A DNA stretch of 64,000 nucleotides. Origin: Fimbriimonadaceae bacterium. GTDB taxonomy: Bacteria > Armatimonadota > Fimbriimonadia > Fimbriimonadales > Fimbriimonadaceae. Made by a program: the position numbers and the translations under genes. The stretch lies in NCBI GenBank assembly GCA_019454105.1, contig CP075364.1:1677362-1741361 (forward strand), given 5' to 3'. Below are positions 33,597-43,547 of this stretch, piece by piece; the stretch's first letter is position 1, and every line of letters starts with the position of its first letter. A model generated the notes under the pieces. The model was not told the DNA's origin. It saw only the letters and a list, made by a program, of their open reading frames with translations, and searched no databases.

Positions 33597-34711
33597 GCCG
33601 GCACCTCCTGGCTTGCCAGAACAACCCTTTGGAAGGCCTCAAGGTAAACCTGGGTCTCAGCTTCGGTACCGACGCTCACCCGAATGTGGTTCGGCATTCC
33701 AAAAATGTCGCAGGGCCTGACAATGACCCCGAGTCGCAAGAGGGCTTCGAAGACGGGACGACAGGGACGCCCAAGATCGATGCACACGAAGTTCGCATGG
33801 CTCTCGACCACCCCGAAACCGGCCTCGACCGCCGAGTCCGCGATCAGCCGCAAGCCTTCGCGATTGCGCCGGACACTGTCGGCGACATGGGCTGAATCGT
33901 CCAAGGCGGCAAGGGCTCCTTCCTGGGCGAGAGCACTGACGTCAAACGGCTCTCGCACTCGGTCGATCGAGTCCACGATCTCCGCGTCGGCGAACCCATA
34001 TCCCACCCTCAATCCGGCCAACCCATAGGCCTTGCTGAATGTGCGCAAGACGACGACCGGCAGACCCTCCGACAGTAATCTCGCCCCGTCCGGATATCCG
34101 GGGACATCGGCCGCGAACTCGAAATAGGCTTCGTCCAGGACCAGCGGGCAACCCGGCGGCAAGTCGCGGATCAAGGCCCGCACTTCAGTTTCGGGGACGA
34201 TCGTTCCGGTCGGGTTGTTCGGATTGGCGATGTAAACGAGCTTTGTCCTGTCACTCAAAGCCGCTGCCATGGCCTTCAGTTCGTGCCTCCATTGCCGGTC
34301 GAGGGGAACCTTGACAAGCCGACAAGGGGCCAGGTGGGCCGAAGCGTCGTATCGCACAAACGATGGGTCGCCAACAACGACCTCGTCGTCCGGCGAGCCC
34401 AGGAACACGAGCCCTAAGTTGTGGATGAGGCCGTCGCTCCCGTTGCCCAGCACCACTTGGTCGCTCTTAAGCCCGTACCGGACGGCCAGGGCGTCTCGAA
34501 GCCTTCGGCCACTGGCGTCAGGATAGACGTTCATTGACGCGGCCGCGAGCCGCACCGCTTCGAGCGCCCTCGGAGACGGCCCGAAAGGATTCTCGTTGCT
34601 GGCTAATTTAACGACGGACTTGAGCCCAAGCTCCCGCTGAACCTCTTCGACCGGTTTTCCGGGCGAGTAAGGGGCCATCTCACGGATGTGGGGCCGAAGG
34701 CGGTAGGGCAC
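33593..34711 (-). CDS. hisC: Histidinol-phosphate aminotransferase
   Basis: 372-aa PLP enzyme of histidine synthesis; related enzymes also act on aromatic keto acids. Motifs: IREMAPYSPGKPVEEVQREL, KLASNENPFGPSPRALEAV, QVVLGNGSDGLIHNL, VYIANPNNPTGTIVPE, LVLDEAYFEFA and the PLP lysine in LRTFSKAYGLAGLRVGYGFA. C-terminal VIVRPCDIFGMPNHIRVSVG. Pairing with DAHP synthase suggests it serves aromatic amino acid transamination as well or instead. Confidence 0.93.
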   Translation of the reverse strand: MPYRLRPHIREMAPYSPGKPVEEVQRELGLKSVVKLASNENPFGPSPRALEAVRLAAASMNVYPDASGRRLRDALAVRYGLKSDQVVLGNGSDGLIHNLGLVFLGSPDDEVVVGDPSFVRYDASAHLAPCRLVKVPLDRQWRHELKAMAAALSDRTKLVYIANPNNPTGTIVPETEVRALIRDLPPGCPLVLDEAYFEFAADVPGYPDGARLLSEGLPVVVLRTFSKAYGLAGLRVGYGFADAEIVDSIDRVREPFDVSALAQEGALAALDDSAHVADSVRRNREGLRLIADSAVEAGFGVVESHANFVCIDLGRPCRPVFEALLRLGVIVRPCDIFGMPNHIRVSVGTEAETQVYLEAFQRVVLASQEVPA

Positions 34712-34824
34712 GGCTCGATTGTGACAGGGGCCCGGACAACCAGGGTGGGGACACCCGTCCCGTTACCTGGGCCGTTTCCAAAGACACGAAGGCAACACCT
34801 GATTCGAGACGAGATCAATCCGAT

Positions 34825-35469
<645 letters not shown>

Positions 35470-35477
35470 GCAGGACA

Positions 35478-36173
35478 TTGTACACTCGGTGCCTGAAGCG
35501 CGCCTTTCTCTCCGTACTGCTTTTCTCCTCGCTTGGCCCGATGTCGGACCGGGTGGCCACGGCACGGGACAACAAAGGCTCGACAGTCGCGACTCTCACG
35601 AAGGCCGCCGGCCTCAAGACACCGGTGAGCCGCCTTTACATGCGGGCAATCAAGGACGAAAGGATCCTCGAAGTTTGGGGCGGCGACGACGGCCCCATGC
35701 GTCTGATCAAGGCTTATCCCGTTGCGGCGATGTCTGGCGGATTGGGCCCTAAGCGCCGGGAGGGCGACAGCCAAGTACCCGAAGGGCTCTATCTCGTCGA
35801 CCGGTTCAATCCCAAGTCCTCGTTTCTCTTGAGTCTGGGCCTCAACTACCCGAACGCCAGCGACAAGATCCGTTCCGACTCAGAGCGGCCCGGCGGGGAC
35901 ATCTTTATCCATGGTGGACAAGCCAGCATCGGATGCTTGGCGATGACCGACCCCGCCATCCAAGAGATCTATCTCTTCGCATTGGACGCCAAGCGACCGA
36001 TCCGAGTCGACCTCTTCCCTTTCCGGTTTCGTCCCGGATGGCAAAACCGCCAACCAACCCAGCATCTCGACTTCTGGAAAGAACTTGAGCCGTTCTACGC
36101 CGCTTTCGAGAAGTCGAAGACCGTGCCGCAGTTCCGGGTCGACAAAAAGGGGCGTTATCGGACCGTCCGCTAA
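35478..36173 (+). CDS. YafK-like L,D-transpeptidase catalytic domain protein
   Basis: 231 aa, exported; the N-terminal segment ([18 protein letters not shown]) is a signal peptide. The catalytic motif is [20 protein letters not shown], with His and Cys spaced as in L,D-transpeptidases. [20 protein letters not shown] matches the YafK branch. It probably crosslinks or anchors to peptidoglycan in the periplasm. The start is uncertain: TTG 35478 is the only in-frame start that includes the signal peptide. It lies between the two CoA-transferase subunit genes on the opposite strand, overlapping scoA by 4 nt. Confidence 0.88.
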   Translation: MYTRCLKRAFLSVLLFSSLGPMSDRVATARDNKGSTVATLTKAAGLKTPVSRLYMRAIKDERILEVWGGDDGPMRLIKAYPVAAMSGGLGPKRREGDSQVPEGLYLVDRFNPKSSFLLSLGLNYPNASDKIRSDSERPGGDIFIHGGQASIGCLAMTDPAIQEIYLFALDAKRPIRVDLFPFRFRPGWQNRQPTQHLDFWKELEPFYAAFEKSKTVPQFRVDKKGRYRTVR

Positions 36174-36871
36174 CCTCTTTCGCGGGTGGTAAGCCGTTCG
36201 ATCCTCTTCTCATACACGGCCCCTTGAATGATCCGGTCCACAAAGATGCCTGGGGTGTGGATGCAGTCCGGATCCAATTCGCCCTCGTCCACAAGCTCCT
36301 CGACCTCGGCCACCGTCACTTTCCCTGCGGTCGCCATCATGGGGTTGAAGTTCCGGGCCGTCTTCTTGAAGACCAGGTTCCCGGCCCGGTCCCCCTTCCA
36401 CGCCTTGACGATGCTGAGGTCGGCCCGCAACCAGGTCTCCAAGACGTACCATCCGTCGGCGAATTGCCGCGTCTCTTTGCCGTCCGCCACGATCGTCCCA
36501 TAACCCGTCTTGGTGAAGAAAGCGGGGATGCCCGCCCCGCCTGCCCGGATACGCTCAGCGAGCGTCCCCTGAGGGTTGAACTCGAGTTCCAACTCGCCGC
36601 TCAAGTACTGCCGTTCGAACTCGGCGTTCTCACCGACGTAACTGCTCACCATCTTCTTGATTTGGCGGGTCTGAAGCAGGAGGCCAAGTCCGAAGTCGTC
36701 GACCCCGCAGTTGTTGCTGATCACCGTGATGTCCTTCACCCCCGAATCGCGAAGGGCGACGATCAGGTTCTCTGGGATGCCGCAAAGCCCGAACCCGCCC
36801 GACATCACCGTCATTCCGTCAAAGAGCGTGCCTTCCAGGGCATCAGCGGCCGTCGATCGCACTTTGTCCAT
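36170..36871 (-). CDS. scoA: 3-oxoacid CoA-transferase subunit A
   Basis: 233 aa. Alpha subunit; motifs are [91 protein letters not shown] and [20 protein letters not shown]. It should pair with ScoB (34825-35469). The two are normally adjacent; here a plus-strand L,D-transpeptidase lies between them, so they cannot be cotranscribed in the simple way. Confidence 0.93.
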   Translation of the reverse strand: MDKVRSTAADALEGTLFDGMTVMSGGFGLCGIPENLIVALRDSGVKDITVISNNCGVDDFGLGLLLQTRQIKKMVSSYVGENAEFERQYLSGELELEFNPQGTLAERIRAGGAGIPAFFTKTGYGTIVADGKETRQFADGWYVLETWLRADLSIVKAWKGDRAGNLVFKKTARNFNPMMATAGKVTVAEVEELVDEGELDPDCIHTPGIFVDRIIQGAVYEKRIERLTTRERG

Positions 36872-36897
36872 CTGTCGAGAGAGGTTACCTGCGGCGG

Positions 36898-37245
36898 CTA
36901 CTTGGTGGAAGCATCCCCGTTAAGCCGGGCAAGGATTTGCTCGAGCTTGAAGGTCAGCTCGCTGTTCGTCACGACCAATTCGCAGCCAGCCTCCTCTCCG
37001 GTCCCCAGCAGGGTGCCTTCCTTGTGGCCAGCGTGCCCCACAACCTTGATACCCTTCTCTCGAAGCGCCGCGACCGTCGATCGCGGCTCAAACTCCTGCG
37101 ATCCCAAGTTCACGACAGCAACCTCGGCATCCGGCCACTCCTCGGGCACTTCGGCCAAGGCGACTGTTTCATGCCCCAGTGCCTCCAGTCCTTTGCCCAA
37201 CCGCGAGGTCCAAAACAAGTTCTCGTCCAAAACGAGCACACGCAC
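36898..37245 (-). CDS. Receiver-like (CheY-fold) protein, degenerate
   Basis: 115 aa. The Rossmann-like alternation resembles a response-regulator receiver: [20 protein letters not shown] at the acidic pocket, [15 protein letters not shown] where the phospho-Asp should be (Asn-Leu instead), and [20 protein letters not shown] at the Thr/Lys strand. Without the phospho-acceptor Asp it is probably a pseudo-receiver. It ends 26 nt before scoA, same strand. Function unknown. Confidence 0.65.
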   Translation of the reverse strand: MRVLVLDENLFWTSRLGKGLEALGHETVALAEVPEEWPDAEVAVVNLGSQEFEPRSTVAALREKGIKVVGHAGHKEGTLLGTGEEAGCELVVTNSELTFKLEQILARLNGDASTK

Positions 37246-37278
37246 CTCCCCATTTTACGGCGCCGGTAGACTCGGCCA

Positions 37279-38256
37279 ATGCCTCCAGGCCCCGTCCGTG
37301 CCCTCGAGTGGCGCGGCGATCACCTCGCCTTGCTCGACCAAAGGCTCCTACCGCACCAAACCGAGTGGCTCAGACTGGAGACCTGGACATCGGTCCACGA
37401 CGCGATCCGTGACATGGCCGTTCGGGGGGCGCCGGCGATCGGGGTGGCCGCCGCATATGGTCTGGCCTTGGCCGCCATCCACCAGAACAATCTCATAACA
37501 GCCCGAGAAGCACTGGCGGCGAGCCGCCCGACGGCGGTCAACCTGGTCTGGGCCCTCGACCGAGTCATGTCCCTGCAGGACCGCAGCTTTGAGTCGATCC
37601 TCGCCGAAGCTCAGGCCATTGAACGTGAAGACCTCGCCATGAACCTCAAACTCGCCGAGCACGGGGCGTCCCTCGTGCCGCCCGGCTCGCGCGTCCTCAC
37701 GATCTGCAACACCGGCTCCTTGGCCACAGCCGGGCATGGCACCGCCCTCGGCATCATTCGCACCGCCTTCGCTCAAGGCAAAGTGGTCCACGTTTATTCT
37801 TGTGAGACTCGCCCTCGCCAACAGGGCTTGCGCCTGACGGCCTGGGAGCTCCTGCAAGACGGCATCCCTTTCCAGAGCGTCGCCGACTCGGCCGCTGCCT
37901 CGCTCATGGCTCAGGGACGGATCGACTTCGTTGTCGTGGGGGCCGATCGGATCGCCGCCAACGGCGACACTGCCAACAAGATCGGAACTCTCTCCCTAGC
38001 CGTCCTCGCCCACCATTTCGACGTGCCGTTCTACGTCGCCGCTCCAAGCTCGACCCTCGATCCCAGTCTGGTCGACGGCTCGAACATCCCGATCGAGGAG
38101 CGCGATCCGACCGAGATCACCGAAATCGAAGGGGTGCGGGTGGCCCCGGATGGATGTCCTGTCTGGAACCCAGGCTTCGATGTCACCCCTGGCTCGCTCG
38201 TGACCGCGATTGTCACCGAAGTAGGCGTGTTCCGAGCCCCCTACCTTTTCAATTGA
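37279..38256 (+). CDS. mtnA: S-methyl-5-thioribose-1-phosphate isomerase
   Basis: 325 aa, methionine salvage: converts methylthioribose 1-phosphate to the ribulose form. Motifs: DMAVRGAPAIGVAAAYGLAL, TICNTGSLATAGHGTALGII with the catalytic Cys, VYSCETRPRQQGLRLTAWEL, VVGADRIAANGDTANKIGTL with the catalytic Asp and PFYVAAPSSTLDPSL. Length is normal. It converges with the pseudopilin gene (8-nt overlap). No other mtn gene was seen. Confidence 0.96.
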   Translation: MPPGPVRALEWRGDHLALLDQRLLPHQTEWLRLETWTSVHDAIRDMAVRGAPAIGVAAAYGLALAAIHQNNLITAREALAASRPTAVNLVWALDRVMSLQDRSFESILAEAQAIEREDLAMNLKLAEHGASLVPPGSRVLTICNTGSLATAGHGTALGIIRTAFAQGKVVHVYSCETRPRQQGLRLTAWELLQDGIPFQSVADSAAASLMAQGRIDFVVVGADRIAANGDTANKIGTLSLAVLAHHFDVPFYVAAPSSTLDPSLVDGSNIPIEERDPTEITEIEGVRVAPDGCPVWNPGFDVTPGSLVTAIVTEVGVFRAPYLFN

Positions 38257-38926
38257 GCCGCCTGTCCTTGACGAACCGGACTCTCGTGTCCAACATCAGT
38301 TGGTTCCTTCCACCAGGATGGACTGAAGCCCCCTTGAGGTCAGGAGGGACCGAAGCGATCGTCCTGGGGAAGTACGGGTCGGTCGCCAGTTCAACGTCCG
38401 ACTCGCCGTCCGGCCGCCCCGCCGCCGGGTTGTCAGCCACGACTAAGTCCGCCACACACTGGGGCGGCGTCTTGCCCCAAAAATTGTCGAGGGGCACCGG
38501 TTCGTCGATCCTGTCGAACCTCCACATCCAGAGCATGGCAGGGCCAAGAGGGGTCGACTGGACGACGCGAGTTTCTTCTCCTAGCCGATGCCCTGGACGC
38601 AAACGCCAGATTTCAGCCGATCTCAAATAGGGCTGGAGGACGATCAGAGCCCACCCCGTCCGAGGATCGGAGGCTGGCCAATCGTTCCATGGCCGGTAAC
38701 CGCCTGGCAACGAGGCTTTGAGGTCGCGCCGATCGGGAAAACGCTCGTTGGAGTCAGAGAGATAGAGCGTCCAGGCAACACCGATCTGCCTCAGGTTGGA
38801 TTTGGTCGGCGCGGAGTTGCTCTCTTTGACCCGGGCAAAGACAGGGAACAGTAAAGCCGAGAGCACGGCAAGGATCGCCACCACCACGAGGATCTCCACA
38901 AGGCTGAACCCGACCCTCTCTCTCAC
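38249..38926 (-). CDS. Type II secretion/type IV pilin-like pseudopilin
   Basis: 225 aa. It begins with a prepilin leader MRERVG/FSLVEILVVVAIL with the conserved +5 Glu and a hydrophobic helix, so a prepilin peptidase would cleave before the Phe. After the helix comes SNLRQIGVAWTLYLSDSNER, the DUF1559-like motif common in Planctomycetes and Armatimonadota. The rest is a soluble beta domain. It is probably part of a pseudopilus or surface fibre. It lies 40 nt below the MinD-like gene on the minus strand. Confidence 0.85.
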   Translation of the reverse strand: MRERVGFSLVEILVVVAILAVLSALLFPVFARVKESNSAPTKSNLRQIGVAWTLYLSDSNERFPDRRDLKASLPGGYRPWNDWPASDPRTGWALIVLQPYLRSAEIWRLRPGHRLGEETRVVQSTPLGPAMLWMWRFDRIDEPVPLDNFWGKTPPQCVADLVVADNPAAGRPDGESDVELATDPYFPRTIASVPPDLKGASVHPGGRNQLMLDTRVRFVKDRRLN

Positions 38927-38966
38927 ACCCTACAGTACGCTGGTTCGCCCGAGAAAGAGCCCTCGA

Positions 38967-39662
38967 TCAGGCAGCCATCGGCACCGCTGGGCTCTCAACC
39001 GGCTTCAGAGACTCCAACAAGGGCCGAGCGCTGTCTGGTTTCGTCCACGACGTGAGGCTCTCGGCGATGTCTCGAATTTCGACAAGTGCCTTCGTCCGAG
39101 GGGCCGCCGTCTCCAAAAACCTTCGGGTCTTGGCCGCACGGGCGACGGCACCGCTCTCCCGGACAGATCCGAGGAACCTGACCGGACACCCGAGGTGGCG
39201 GCCCGCGAAGGCCTTGAACCTTTGGGACACTGCCTCTGCTTGGGCTGGATCGGACCGGTTCACGATGAGACCAACCTGAACTCCTCGATTGGCCTCAACA
39301 AGCCTTCGAAGCAAGCGGTAGGCGCCGACCAAGGACGCTGGGTCGGGGTTCACGACCAAAGCGACGAAACCGGCTCGCGCCACGGTTTCCAGGTCCGCTC
39401 CCTCGAAGACAGTCGGCAAGTCCAACATTTGTACCGCGCCTTCTTCGGACGGTCCAGTCAAGGAATCTATGGATCTCTCCCGAATCAACTTCAGGCCCTC
39501 GGACTCCTCCCCGGAGTCGAGAAGTTCCAAACCTGGCGGAGAGCCGGCCAGGATCACGACCTCGACTGGAGAACCAGAAGCGGTCATGGCCCTGGCCAGG
39601 TTCGCGACCAAGAAGCTCTGGCCAACCCCGCCCTTGCCGCTCATGAACGCAAACTGCGTCAC
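38967..39662 (-). CDS. MinD/FlhG-like P-loop ATPase with altered Walker A
   Basis: 231 aa. It opens like a MinD/ParA ATPase (MTQFAFMSGKGGVGQSFLVA NLARAM): the first lysine of the deviant Walker A is present, but the second, catalytic P-loop lysine (KGGVGKS in the family) is Gln. Later segments VALVVNPDPASLVGAYRLLR and VGLIVNRSDPAQAEAVSQRF follow the family. Either ATP binding is weak or the protein is a pseudo-ATPase. It overlaps the upstream acidic protein gene by 4 nt, so the two are functionally linked. Confidence 0.8.
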   Translation of the reverse strand: MTQFAFMSGKGGVGQSFLVANLARAMTASGSPVEVVILAGSPPGLELLDSGEESEGLKLIRERSIDSLTGPSEEGAVQMLDLPTVFEGADLETVARAGFVALVVNPDPASLVGAYRLLRRLVEANRGVQVGLIVNRSDPAQAEAVSQRFKAFAGRHLGCPVRFLGSVRESGAVARAAKTRRFLETAAPRTKALVEIRDIAESLTSWTKPDSARPLLESLKPVESPAVPMAA

Positions 39663-40963
39663 CTGGCCCCCCCTGGCAAGAAACGTTTCCAGACTCCGAT
39701 TTTAGGCCGAGACACCGCGAGTTCCTGGTCGTCGTGGTCTCGATACGCGGCTCGTATCTCAGCGACGACTTGTTCGATGGGAGCTATGGTGACCTCGACA
39801 TAGAGGCCCGTTTCAAGCCTCAGCCTGTGAATGTCCTCCTCGTTAACCGGCTCTGGGGTCTGGACGTGCAAAGTGCGCCCATCGAGCTTCACAGGGAGCA
39901 CAAGCAATGACGCCGCGAGATGCGCTGGGACAGCTTCCAACGCCGTTCCTCCTGGCTCAATCTCATGGGATTGGCCCCCCGCTTCGTTAACGACCAATTC
40001 AAGCTCGTGGCCAGATTCGTCGGCGTCTTCAACTGGCTCGGCTTCGTCTGGGGCCGGTGTTTCGGGCTCTTGCGGAGGACTGTGGTCGACAGACTTGACT
40101 CCAACGTCCAGCCCGCCCCCCAAGCCCAGCATCGCCTCGATTTCGGCCGCCGTAATGATGTCCGAAGACTCTGCATTCGGTTGTGGCTCCACCGCCCTTG
40201 GCGGCTGGGCCTCCATTCCGGCGAGGAGCTCTTGAATCTCGTCGTTCGACATCGTGCGCCGATCGTCTTCCTTCACTTCGAAGGCAACCGGAGCGGCCGG
40301 CTCGTCAGACTCGGCGACGGCCTGTTCCGTCTCTGACGGCCCCAAAGTCGCTCCCAGGCTGTTGAATTCAGAGATCTCCGACATGAGGCCGGGCCACTTC
40401 TCAATCAGTTCGGCTTCTGAAACGGCTTCAAAGGGCTCCGGATCTGAAGGCTCGAGGGCATCGTCGTCCAAAGGCCAGACGACCTCCTCGGGGCTGGCGA
40501 ACGCCGCGCTCATCTCGTCGGCGAACGATGCCAAGTCCAGACCTGAGTTCGGCAACTGTTCGACCGGCGGGAGCCGGCTGGCGATCGGAGAGCTCGAAGG
40601 CGTCTCTTCGGAGGTTGGGCTCGGCCCGTTGGTCAAGCTAGGAACCCCATCGCCAGGCACGGCTTCTGGGTTCACCACCAGTTCGAGATCCAGGCCGGGC
40701 TCCTGCGATTCGTGTACCTCTTCGATTTCCGACATCAGGTCGTTCAGAGCCTCGTGCTCTTCAGGGGTCACTTCAACGATCTCGACGGGCTCCTCGCGGG
40801 CAGGACTTGCGACAGCATCAGTCAGGGCCGCCACCTGGTTGGCCAACTGGGCCATCTGCTCCCGGAGCATGGCAAGCTCGCCAGCAGCCTCGCCTGGCTG
40901 GGGCTTGGGCTTTCTGGGCTTCTTGACGCCGGGTTCGGCCGGGTTCTTGGTGGCGCGAGGCAT
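39659..40963 (-). CDS. Acidic protein with EIxxLL motifs and C-terminal GspE/MshE N-domain-like region
   Basis: 434 aa, cytoplasmic, very acidic and Pro/Glu-rich for the first ~340 residues. A coiled coil lies at about 26-50. Two motifs like the FliM/FliY N-terminal CheY-binding peptide appear: MSNDEIQELLAG (238-249) and TAAEIEAMLGLG (271-282). A short phrase LELVVN recurs (93-98 and 321-326). Residues about 344-408 (AHLAASLLVLPVKLDGRTLH, then LRLETGLYVEVTIAPIEQVV) follow the pattern of the GspE/PilB/MshE N-terminal domain, which binds c-di-GMP in some proteins. It could link a chemotaxis or c-di-GMP signal to a motor. All of this is by pattern. Confidence 0.65.
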   Translation of the reverse strand: MPRATKNPAEPGVKKPRKPKPQPGEAAGELAMLREQMAQLANQVAALTDAVASPAREEPVEIVEVTPEEHEALNDLMSEIEEVHESQEPGLDLELVVNPEAVPGDGVPSLTNGPSPTSEETPSSSPIASRLPPVEQLPNSGLDLASFADEMSAAFASPEEVVWPLDDDALEPSDPEPFEAVSEAELIEKWPGLMSEISEFNSLGATLGPSETEQAVAESDEPAAPVAFEVKEDDRRTMSNDEIQELLAGMEAQPPRAVEPQPNAESSDIITAAEIEAMLGLGGGLDVGVKSVDHSPPQEPETPAPDEAEPVEDADESGHELELVVNEAGGQSHEIEPGGTALEAVPAHLAASLLVLPVKLDGRTLHVQTPEPVNEEDIHRLRLETGLYVEVTIAPIEQVVAEIRAAYRDHDDQELAVSRPKIGVWKRFLPGGAR

Positions 40964-41003
40964 CTTGGGCTCGATACCAAGATTTTCGGTCGAGTCGAGG
41001 GGC

Positions 41004-41480
41004 TCACACAGGGAACGGGACGACGATCAGTTCTCGCGGACCGTGGACTCCTCTCACCAGGATCCCCTCAATATCGGCCGTCCTCGAGGGGCCGGTCACG
41101 ATGGCCCAGTTCCTTCTGTCCAATCTGGCCAGTGCCGCCTCAAGGTTGGGTTCAATCTGCTTGGGATCGAGCAAGACGACGTGCCGAGGGGGGAGCAGGC
41201 TCAGTAGGCGAGGCTGATCAGGCCCGGAGGCGAAGAGCACCGACCCTGTTTCGGCGACGGCCATATCAGCCCGGCAGACGCCCGTCATGGCCTCCCAAGG
41301 GTCGGCGGCAAGATCTAACCCCGGCCAAAAGCCCTTAAGGCCCTCCTGAATCCAAAACAGGCCCGGACAGTCGGCAACGGCCGAAAAGTCGGCGACCTCC
41401 CCACCGACTTCAGAGAGGCGCTCTCGAAAGAGGGCCCAATGATCGGCCACTTGAGCTTGGGCCAGTCGCGGCCCTGGCAT
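41004..41480 (-). CDS. lutC: Lactate utilization protein LutC
   Basis: 158 aa. LutC (LUD domain) is the third subunit of the LutABC L-lactate oxidase complex. Features: FSAVADCPGLFWIQEG, ADMAVAETGSVLFASGPDQP, PRHVVLLDPKQIEPNLEAAL and NWAIVTGPSRTADIEGILVR with GVHGPRELIVV, all family-typical. It follows lutB with a 40-nt gap. Confidence 0.93.
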   Translation of the reverse strand: MPGPRLAQAQVADHWALFRERLSEVGGEVADFSAVADCPGLFWIQEGLKGFWPGLDLAADPWEAMTGVCRADMAVAETGSVLFASGPDQPRLLSLLPPRHVVLLDPKQIEPNLEAALARLDRRNWAIVTGPSRTADIEGILVRGVHGPRELIVVPFPV

Positions 41481-41520
41481 TCTCGATCCGGAAGACGGCC
41501 CGATCCGCCTCAGAATCGAC

Positions 41521-42855
41521 TCACGGCCGTTGATCCCACCACCTCCTGAAGTCGACTCCAGACGGCTCCGGCCATTCTCGGTGCTCAGTCCAGGGTCGTG
41601 CCAGCGGTTCGACCATGGGAAGCGCCTTCAACGCCATTCTCCACCTGGCGCTCCTCTGGGCGAACCAAGCCCAGACTGGCCATGGCGCAGCGGGAGTGGC
41701 CCCGACTTCAGCCCGGATCTTCAGGAGCAGTTCTGGGATCGGTATATCGACCGGGCACACCTCCTGACAGGCGCCGCAAAGGGTCGAGGCGAACGCGAGC
41801 GCGCCATGGCTGTGCACACCGTCCAGCCCGGGTGCCAGCACGGCCCCCAGCGGGCCCGAGTAGGTGTGCCGGTACGTGTGTCCCGAAGCCTGGCGGTAAA
41901 CCGGGCAAACATTGAGGCACGCGCCACACCGGAGGCACTTGAGGATCTCCCTGAGCGCGCCGTTCAGGATCTTGCTTCGACCATTGTCAAGGAGCACCAG
42001 GTGCACCTCCTCGGGCCCGTCGGGCTCGTCCGGTCGCCGCGGGCCGCACACCAAGTGCGTGTAGACCGTCAGCCGTTGCCCGGTCGACGACGCGGCCAGA
42101 AGGCGCAGGAATAGGGCCAGGTCGGTGTCGCACGGCAGAACCTTTTCAAGTCCCATGACCGCAATGTGGACCCGGGGTGCGGTCGTGCTTAGCCGGTTGT
42201 TGCCTTCGTTTTCCACGATGACGAGCCGCCCCGAGCTTGCCACCGCGAAGTTCACCCCGCTAATGCCAACGTCCGCGCGGCGGAACTCCTCCCTGAGCCT
42301 CGCCCGTGCCACGGCGGCAAGTTCCTCCGGCTCATCGCTCCTTGGCGACAGCCCGTGAGACTCGAACGTCCGTTTGACGTCTGTTCGATCTTTGTGGATG
42401 ATTGGCGTGACGATATGACTCGGCACGTCATCGTCCAACTGCACCACGAACTCGCCGAGGTCAGTCTCCACCACTTGGTGGCCTTCTTGGATGAGCCTTT
42501 CATTCAGACCGATCTCTTCGGTGGCCATTGACTTGCCCTTCACCACCAGGGCCGAAGGAGCGGCCCTTGACACGATCCCCAGGATCAGTCTGTTGGCTTG
42601 CTCCGCGTCTTCGGCCCAATGAACCTGAACACCGTTCTTCAGGCACGACGCTTCCAGTTCGACCAAAAGGTCAGCCAGGTTGTCGAGAACGTACTCCTTT
42701 GTGGCGGCAGCCTGTCGCCTCGCGCTGTCGTACTCAGCAAACACACTTGCAATCGCCTGGAATCTTCCTTGAACTTTGTTGGCGGAAGCCGTCCGGACGC
42801 TGTCGACGACTTTAAGCGGCAACCTCTCAGCTCTCTTATCAAAATCCGACCTCAC
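41521..42855 (-). CDS. lutB: Lactate utilization iron-sulfur protein LutB
   Basis: 444 aa. The N-terminal LUD domain carries AEDAEQANRLILGIVSRAAP, LVVKGKSMATEEIGLNERLI and EFVVQLDDDVPSHIVTP. The C-terminal part has two 4Fe-4S motifs, CLRCGACLNVCPVYRQASGH and CGACQEVCPVDIPIPELLL. It carries electrons from lactate oxidation. It starts with GTG in a GTGA overlap with lutA. Confidence 0.95.
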   Translation of the reverse strand: MRSDFDKRAERLPLKVVDSVRTASANKVQGRFQAIASVFAEYDSARRQAAATKEYVLDNLADLLVELEASCLKNGVQVHWAEDAEQANRLILGIVSRAAPSALVVKGKSMATEEIGLNERLIQEGHQVVETDLGEFVVQLDDDVPSHIVTPIIHKDRTDVKRTFESHGLSPRSDEPEELAAVARARLREEFRRADVGISGVNFAVASSGRLVIVENEGNNRLSTTAPRVHIAVMGLEKVLPCDTDLALFLRLLAASSTGQRLTVYTHLVCGPRRPDEPDGPEEVHLVLLDNGRSKILNGALREILKCLRCGACLNVCPVYRQASGHTYRHTYSGPLGAVLAPGLDGVHSHGALAFASTLCGACQEVCPVDIPIPELLLKIRAEVGATPAAPWPVWAWFAQRSARWRMALKALPMVEPLARPWTEHREWPEPSGVDFRRWWDQRP

Positions 42856-43547
42856 TCAAAAGCCTCCGCCAGGACGTCAGCGACATGGTTGAACTTGAGA
42901 CCGATTCCTTCTCGCCTCGCCAGCCCCTCGAGATGGAGCAAGCAACCCCAGTCCGTCGAAACTACCTCGCTCGCGCCAGTCGCCTTCAATCTGTAGAGCT
43001 TCTCGATCCCGATGCCTTTGCTGGTCGACGGGTGGCTCATCGAGAAAGTGCCGCCAAATCCACAGCACTGCTCGCTTGTCTCCGGAGTCACCACCGTCAG
43101 GTTGGGTACGAGAGCCAACAATCTTTCAAGGGAGTCCATGGAACCGAGCATCCGTCCGTGGCAGCCAGAGTGCAAGACCACCATCCGGGAACGTGACACT
43201 GGCCGCCACTTTTCGACTCCCACTTCGTTCATGAGAAACTGCGCGAGTTCGAACACCCGCAAGCCAGCACCTAACCCAAGCATCCTGAACCCTTCGCGCA
43301 TCATCGCGGCGCATGAGCCACTTGGGACGACAATTGGTAAATCTCTGTCGAAGCAGTCCACGAACGCACTGGCGACTCGCCCCGAAGAAGTCCAGTCTCC
43401 GGCATTGAAGGCGGGTTGGCCGCAACAGGTCTGACGTTTGTCGAAGACGACTTCGCAGCCCACATGTTCAAGCACACGGACCATTGAGACACCGGTCGAC
43501 CCGCGCAAGCCATCAACCAGGCACGTCAGGGCCAGTTGAACCCTCAT
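42852..43547 (-). CDS. lutA: Lactate utilization protein LutA (CCG-domain)
   Basis: 231 aa. Cysteine-rich CCG-domain subunit of LutABC. Two CCG motifs (TCCGQPAFNAG near 40-50, QCCGFGGTFS near 160-169) with their partner Cys residues (SGSCAAM, HSGCHGRM) would bind Fe-S clusters. The true start is ATG 43547, inside the stop of the kinase gene (ATGA overlap); the open frame continues upstream to 44309 but that part is antisense to the kinase gene. Confidence 0.93.
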   Translation of the reverse strand: MRVQLALTCLVDGLRGSTGVSMVRVLEHVGCEVVFDKRQTCCGQPAFNAGDWTSSGRVASAFVDCFDRDLPIVVPSGSCAAMMREGFRMLGLGAGLRVFELAQFLMNEVGVEKWRPVSRSRMVVLHSGCHGRMLGSMDSLERLLALVPNLTVVTPETSEQCCGFGGTFSMSHPSTSKGIGIEKLYRLKATGASEVVSTDWGCLLHLEGLARREGIGLKFNHVADVLAEAFE

